64,000 bases of DNA from positions 124,001-188,000 of the forward strand of contig CAXXOZ010000009.1 of assembly GCA_963676435.2 (NCBI GenBank). Direction: 5' to 3'. The first letter of the stretch is position 1. The number at the start of each line of letters is the position of its first letter. The position numbers and the translations under genes were made by a program. The notes under the pieces were generated by a model that saw only the letters and a list, made by a program, of their open reading frames with translations, had not been told where the DNA came from and searched no databases. Shown piece after piece: positions 62,311 through 64,000 of this stretch. The stretch is from CAXXOZ01 sp963676435. GTDB taxonomy: Bacteria > Bacillota > Clostridia > Lachnospirales > Lachnospiraceae.

Positions 62311-62924
62311 CTGCGGCAATATTAGGAATGATAATAAGTATAATATATATATTAGCTGATAAGAATAAAAAATACTCGACTAACTTTGCTATAACATTAG
62401 TTATACTACCAGCTGTTGTGACTATAGTGATTATGTTGGTAGGAAGCAATATTGCAAGAGCTTTTTCTTTAGCAGGGGCATTTGCCTTGGTTAGATTTAG
62501 AAGTGTTCCAGGAGATTCAAAAGATATAGCTAGTGTGTTTTATGCAATGTCTATAGGGCTTGCTACAGGAATGGGTTATTTAGGATTTGCTTTGGCGGCC
62601 ACGGTTATTATAGGTGGAGTTTATCTTTTGCTTATGAGAAGTGGTTATGCTGTTAGAAAGAAAGTGGAAAAAGAGTTAAAAATAACGATTCCTGAAGATA
62701 TGAATTACAATGGTGCGTTTAATGACTTGTTTGAAAGGTTTACAAAAAAAGCAAGTTTAGACAAAATAAAAACCACGAATCTAGGTACATTGTACGAGTT
62801 GACATATCATATAACAATGAATGATGATCAAGATGAAAAGGAATTTATAGATGAAATAAGGTGCAGGAATGGTAATCTAAATATTGTGTTATGCAATATT
62901 TCCAATAACAATATAGTGTTGTAA
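62238..62924 (+). CDS. DUF4956 membrane protein
   Basis: The 228-residue protein has about four membrane segments in the first 135 residues (ARAFSLAGAFALVRFRSVPGDSKDIASVFYAMSIGLATGMG is the family core) and a cytoplasmic C-terminal domain. DUF4956 genes are regularly found next to VTC-domain genes, as here. AAGGTG precedes the ATG. The role may be in polyphosphate or surface polymer handling. Confidence 0.85.
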   Translation: MFESILASSTDAELSIGTAIISILAAAILGMIISIIYILADKNKKYSTNFAITLVILPAVVTIVIMLVGSNIARAFSLAGAFALVRFRSVPGDSKDIASVFYAMSIGLATGMGYLGFALAATVIIGGVYLLLMRSGYAVRKKVEKELKITIPEDMNYNGAFNDLFERFTKKASLDKIKTTNLGTLYELTYHITMNDDQDEKEFIDEIRCRNGNLNIVLCNISNNNIVL

Positions 62925-62933
62925 AGAAACTAG

Positions 62934-62964
62934 TACTAGAGTGTCATATCACTCTAGTATTTTT
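62934..62964 (+). terminator. Terminator after DUF4956
   Basis: Perfect 10-bp stem TACTAGAGTG/CACTCTAGTA, 6-base loop, then five T. Confidence 0.9.
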
Positions 62965-62975
62965 AGTCTATATTG

Positions 62976-63004
62976 TTGCACAGTTCACATAAAAATGTTA
63001 TAAT
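62976..63004 (+). promoter_or_regulatory. Promoter of the YfbR-like gene
   Basis: TTGCAC (62976-62981), 17 bases, TATAAT (62999-63004). Confidence 0.7.
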
Positions 63005-63049
63005 AAACCATATTTAATGGTTATTAAAAGACAAAAAATGGAGAAAAAA

Positions 63050-63643
63050 ATGAAATCTAAGGGAGATAGTAATTTCTTTGCTATGCTTTCCAGGATGAAG
63101 TATATTAATCGCTGGGGATTGATGAGAAATACCATAAAGGAAAATATTGCAGAACACAGCTTGGATGTTAGTGTAATAGCACATTCTTTAGCTGTTATTA
63201 ACAATGTATACTTTAATGGCGATATTAACCCTGAAAGGGTCGCGTTGCTTGGAATGTATCATGATGCAACAGAGATAATTACAGGTGATTTGCCAACCCC
63301 AATAAAATATTTTGCTCCTGAAATAAAGGAAGCTTATAAATCTGTAGAATCTTATGCAGGCAAAGAAATGGTTAATTCCCTTCCGAAGGAAATGCAGTCA
63401 TATTATACAAATCTATTTAATGTTAAAGAAGAAGAAAAAGAACTTTGGAAATTTGTCAAAGCCGCAGATAAACTATCGGCTTTGATTAAATGTGTAGAAG
63501 AAAAAAGAATGGGTAACAAAGATTTTGAACAGGCTCATAAATCAACTTTGAAACTTATAAAAGAATTGAATATGAAGGAAGCAAATTATTTTATCGAACA
63601 TTTTCTTCCTGCTTATAGTTTGACCTTAGACGAGCAGGCGTAA
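63050..63643 (+). CDS. HD-domain 5'-deoxynucleotidase, YfbR-like
   Basis: The 197-residue protein has the HD-domain metal residues in EHSLDVS (His), MYHDATEIITGDLP (His-Asp) and AADKLSAL (Asp). The YfbR N terminus is NFFAMLSRMKYINRWGLMRNT. YfbR removes phosphate from deoxynucleoside 5'-monophosphates. ATG 63050 is chosen for TGGAGAA upstream; in-frame ATGs at 63017 and 63038 are alternatives. Confidence 0.87.
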   Translation: MKSKGDSNFFAMLSRMKYINRWGLMRNTIKENIAEHSLDVSVIAHSLAVINNVYFNGDINPERVALLGMYHDATEIITGDLPTPIKYFAPEIKEAYKSVESYAGKEMVNSLPKEMQSYYTNLFNVKEEEKELWKFVKAADKLSALIKCVEEKRMGNKDFEQAHKSTLKLIKELNMKEANYFIEHFLPAYSLTLDEQA

Positions 63644-63679
63644 TAAGATTTTTCATTCTGTTTAAAGGGGAAGGTAAAT

Positions 63680-64000
63680 ATGTTAAGTGAAACACAGGAT
63701 TTATTCATGAATATTATCAATAAGTCCTTAGGTGCATATATTTGCCTAAGGAAAGCTGATAATGGTAGTAATGAGTTTTATCCAGTATATGTTAATGAAG
63801 AGTTTGAAAAAAGTTTTGAACTTACCTTTAATCAACTTAGAGGAACTCCATTTACATATTTTTTAGCGAGTATGTCGTTTGATCATAAGGGAATACTTCA
63901 CTTAATGAATGAAGTAGATGATACTGGGAAAAGCAAAGTTGAATTAGTTTATAGTAAAAAGAACAGAAAACACTATAAAACCTCTATATTTAAAGCAACG
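63680..64000 (+). CDS. PAS-like sensor protein, 5' part
   Basis: The frame opens at ATG 63680 after AAAGGGGAAGG and stays open for 107 codons to the window end. The pattern YPVYVNEEFEKSFELTFNQLRGTPF followed by SKVELVYSKKNRKHYKTSIFKA looks like a PAS domain. It could be the sensor part of a diguanylate cyclase, kinase or similar protein; the output domain lies outside the window. Confidence 0.65.
   Translation, partial: MLSETQDLFMNIINKSLGAYICLRKADNGSNEFYPVYVNEEFEKSFELTFNQLRGTPFTYFLASMSFDHKGILHLMNEVDDTGKSKVELVYSKKNRKHYKTSIFKAT

Overview
The window is AT-rich DNA of a flagellated, low-GC Gram-positive anaerobe. Gene order and protein families (FliY, CheC, CheD, CheX, DUF342, a GGGtGRT protein, SleB and GerMN proteins) fit a member of the Clostridia, most likely Lachnospiraceae. 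The species cannot be named from sequence alone. Essentially all genes have Gram-positive Shine-Dalgarno sequences, and many sigma-A promoters with 17-nt spacers can be read directly. No tRNA, rRNA or CRISPR array was seen.

Region 1 (1-20080) is one long co-directional flagellar and chemotaxis operon. It holds fliM (3' part only), fliY, cheY, fliO, fliP, fliQ, fliR, flhB, flhA, flhF, flhG, a PilZ c-di-GMP receptor, cheB, cheA, cheW, cheC, cheD, a small membrane protein, the flagellar sigma factor, a DUF342 protein, two poorly known proteins (one SwrB-like), an MltG-like membrane protein and a family-2 glycosyltransferase. Many genes overlap or lie within a few bases. A strong two-way terminator closes it. 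The operon builds the export gate and switch, places flagella (FlhF/FlhG) and runs the adaptation and signalling core.

Region 2 (20100-29070) is arginine biosynthesis: argG on the minus strand and argC-argJ-argB-argD on the plus strand. A DDE-transposase insertion sequence sits in the divergent regulatory region. The arg operon continues into an orphan solute-binding-like protein.

Region 3 (29078-38650) carries comEA, a two-component system, a GerMN lipoprotein, comEC (apparently starting at ATA), a MATE transporter and holA. Convergent to these are rpsT and dut. A GC-rich structured repeat lies beyond holA.

Region 4 (38650-46350) has a NifU-like/GGGtGRT pair and a GH114-type lipoprotein. 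Next comes a nested transposon: an ISLre2 element with a 9-bp target duplication, itself interrupted by an IS21-type istA/istB element. A URO-D-family protein follows.

Region 5 (46350-56220) holds a TM2-Mrr nuclease fusion, a patatin phospholipase, ilvN-ilvC, an ECF sigma factor with a membrane-anchored beta-propeller protein, an AP2-type DNA-binding protein, a SleB-like hydrolase and thrC.

Region 6 (56220-64000) begins with an IS1182-type element that has duplicated a whole terminator hairpin on insertion. After it come a CheX-like/CheY pair, a second two-component system followed by a VTC-domain protein and a DUF4956 membrane protein, a YfbR-like nucleotidase and the start of a PAS-like protein cut by the window end.

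No clear new multi-gene system emerged. The strongest unusual signals are the insertion-sequence architecture, the TM2-Mrr and AP2/HNH-like proteins, the apparent non-ATG/GTG/TTG starts and several unexplained structured intergenic repeats.
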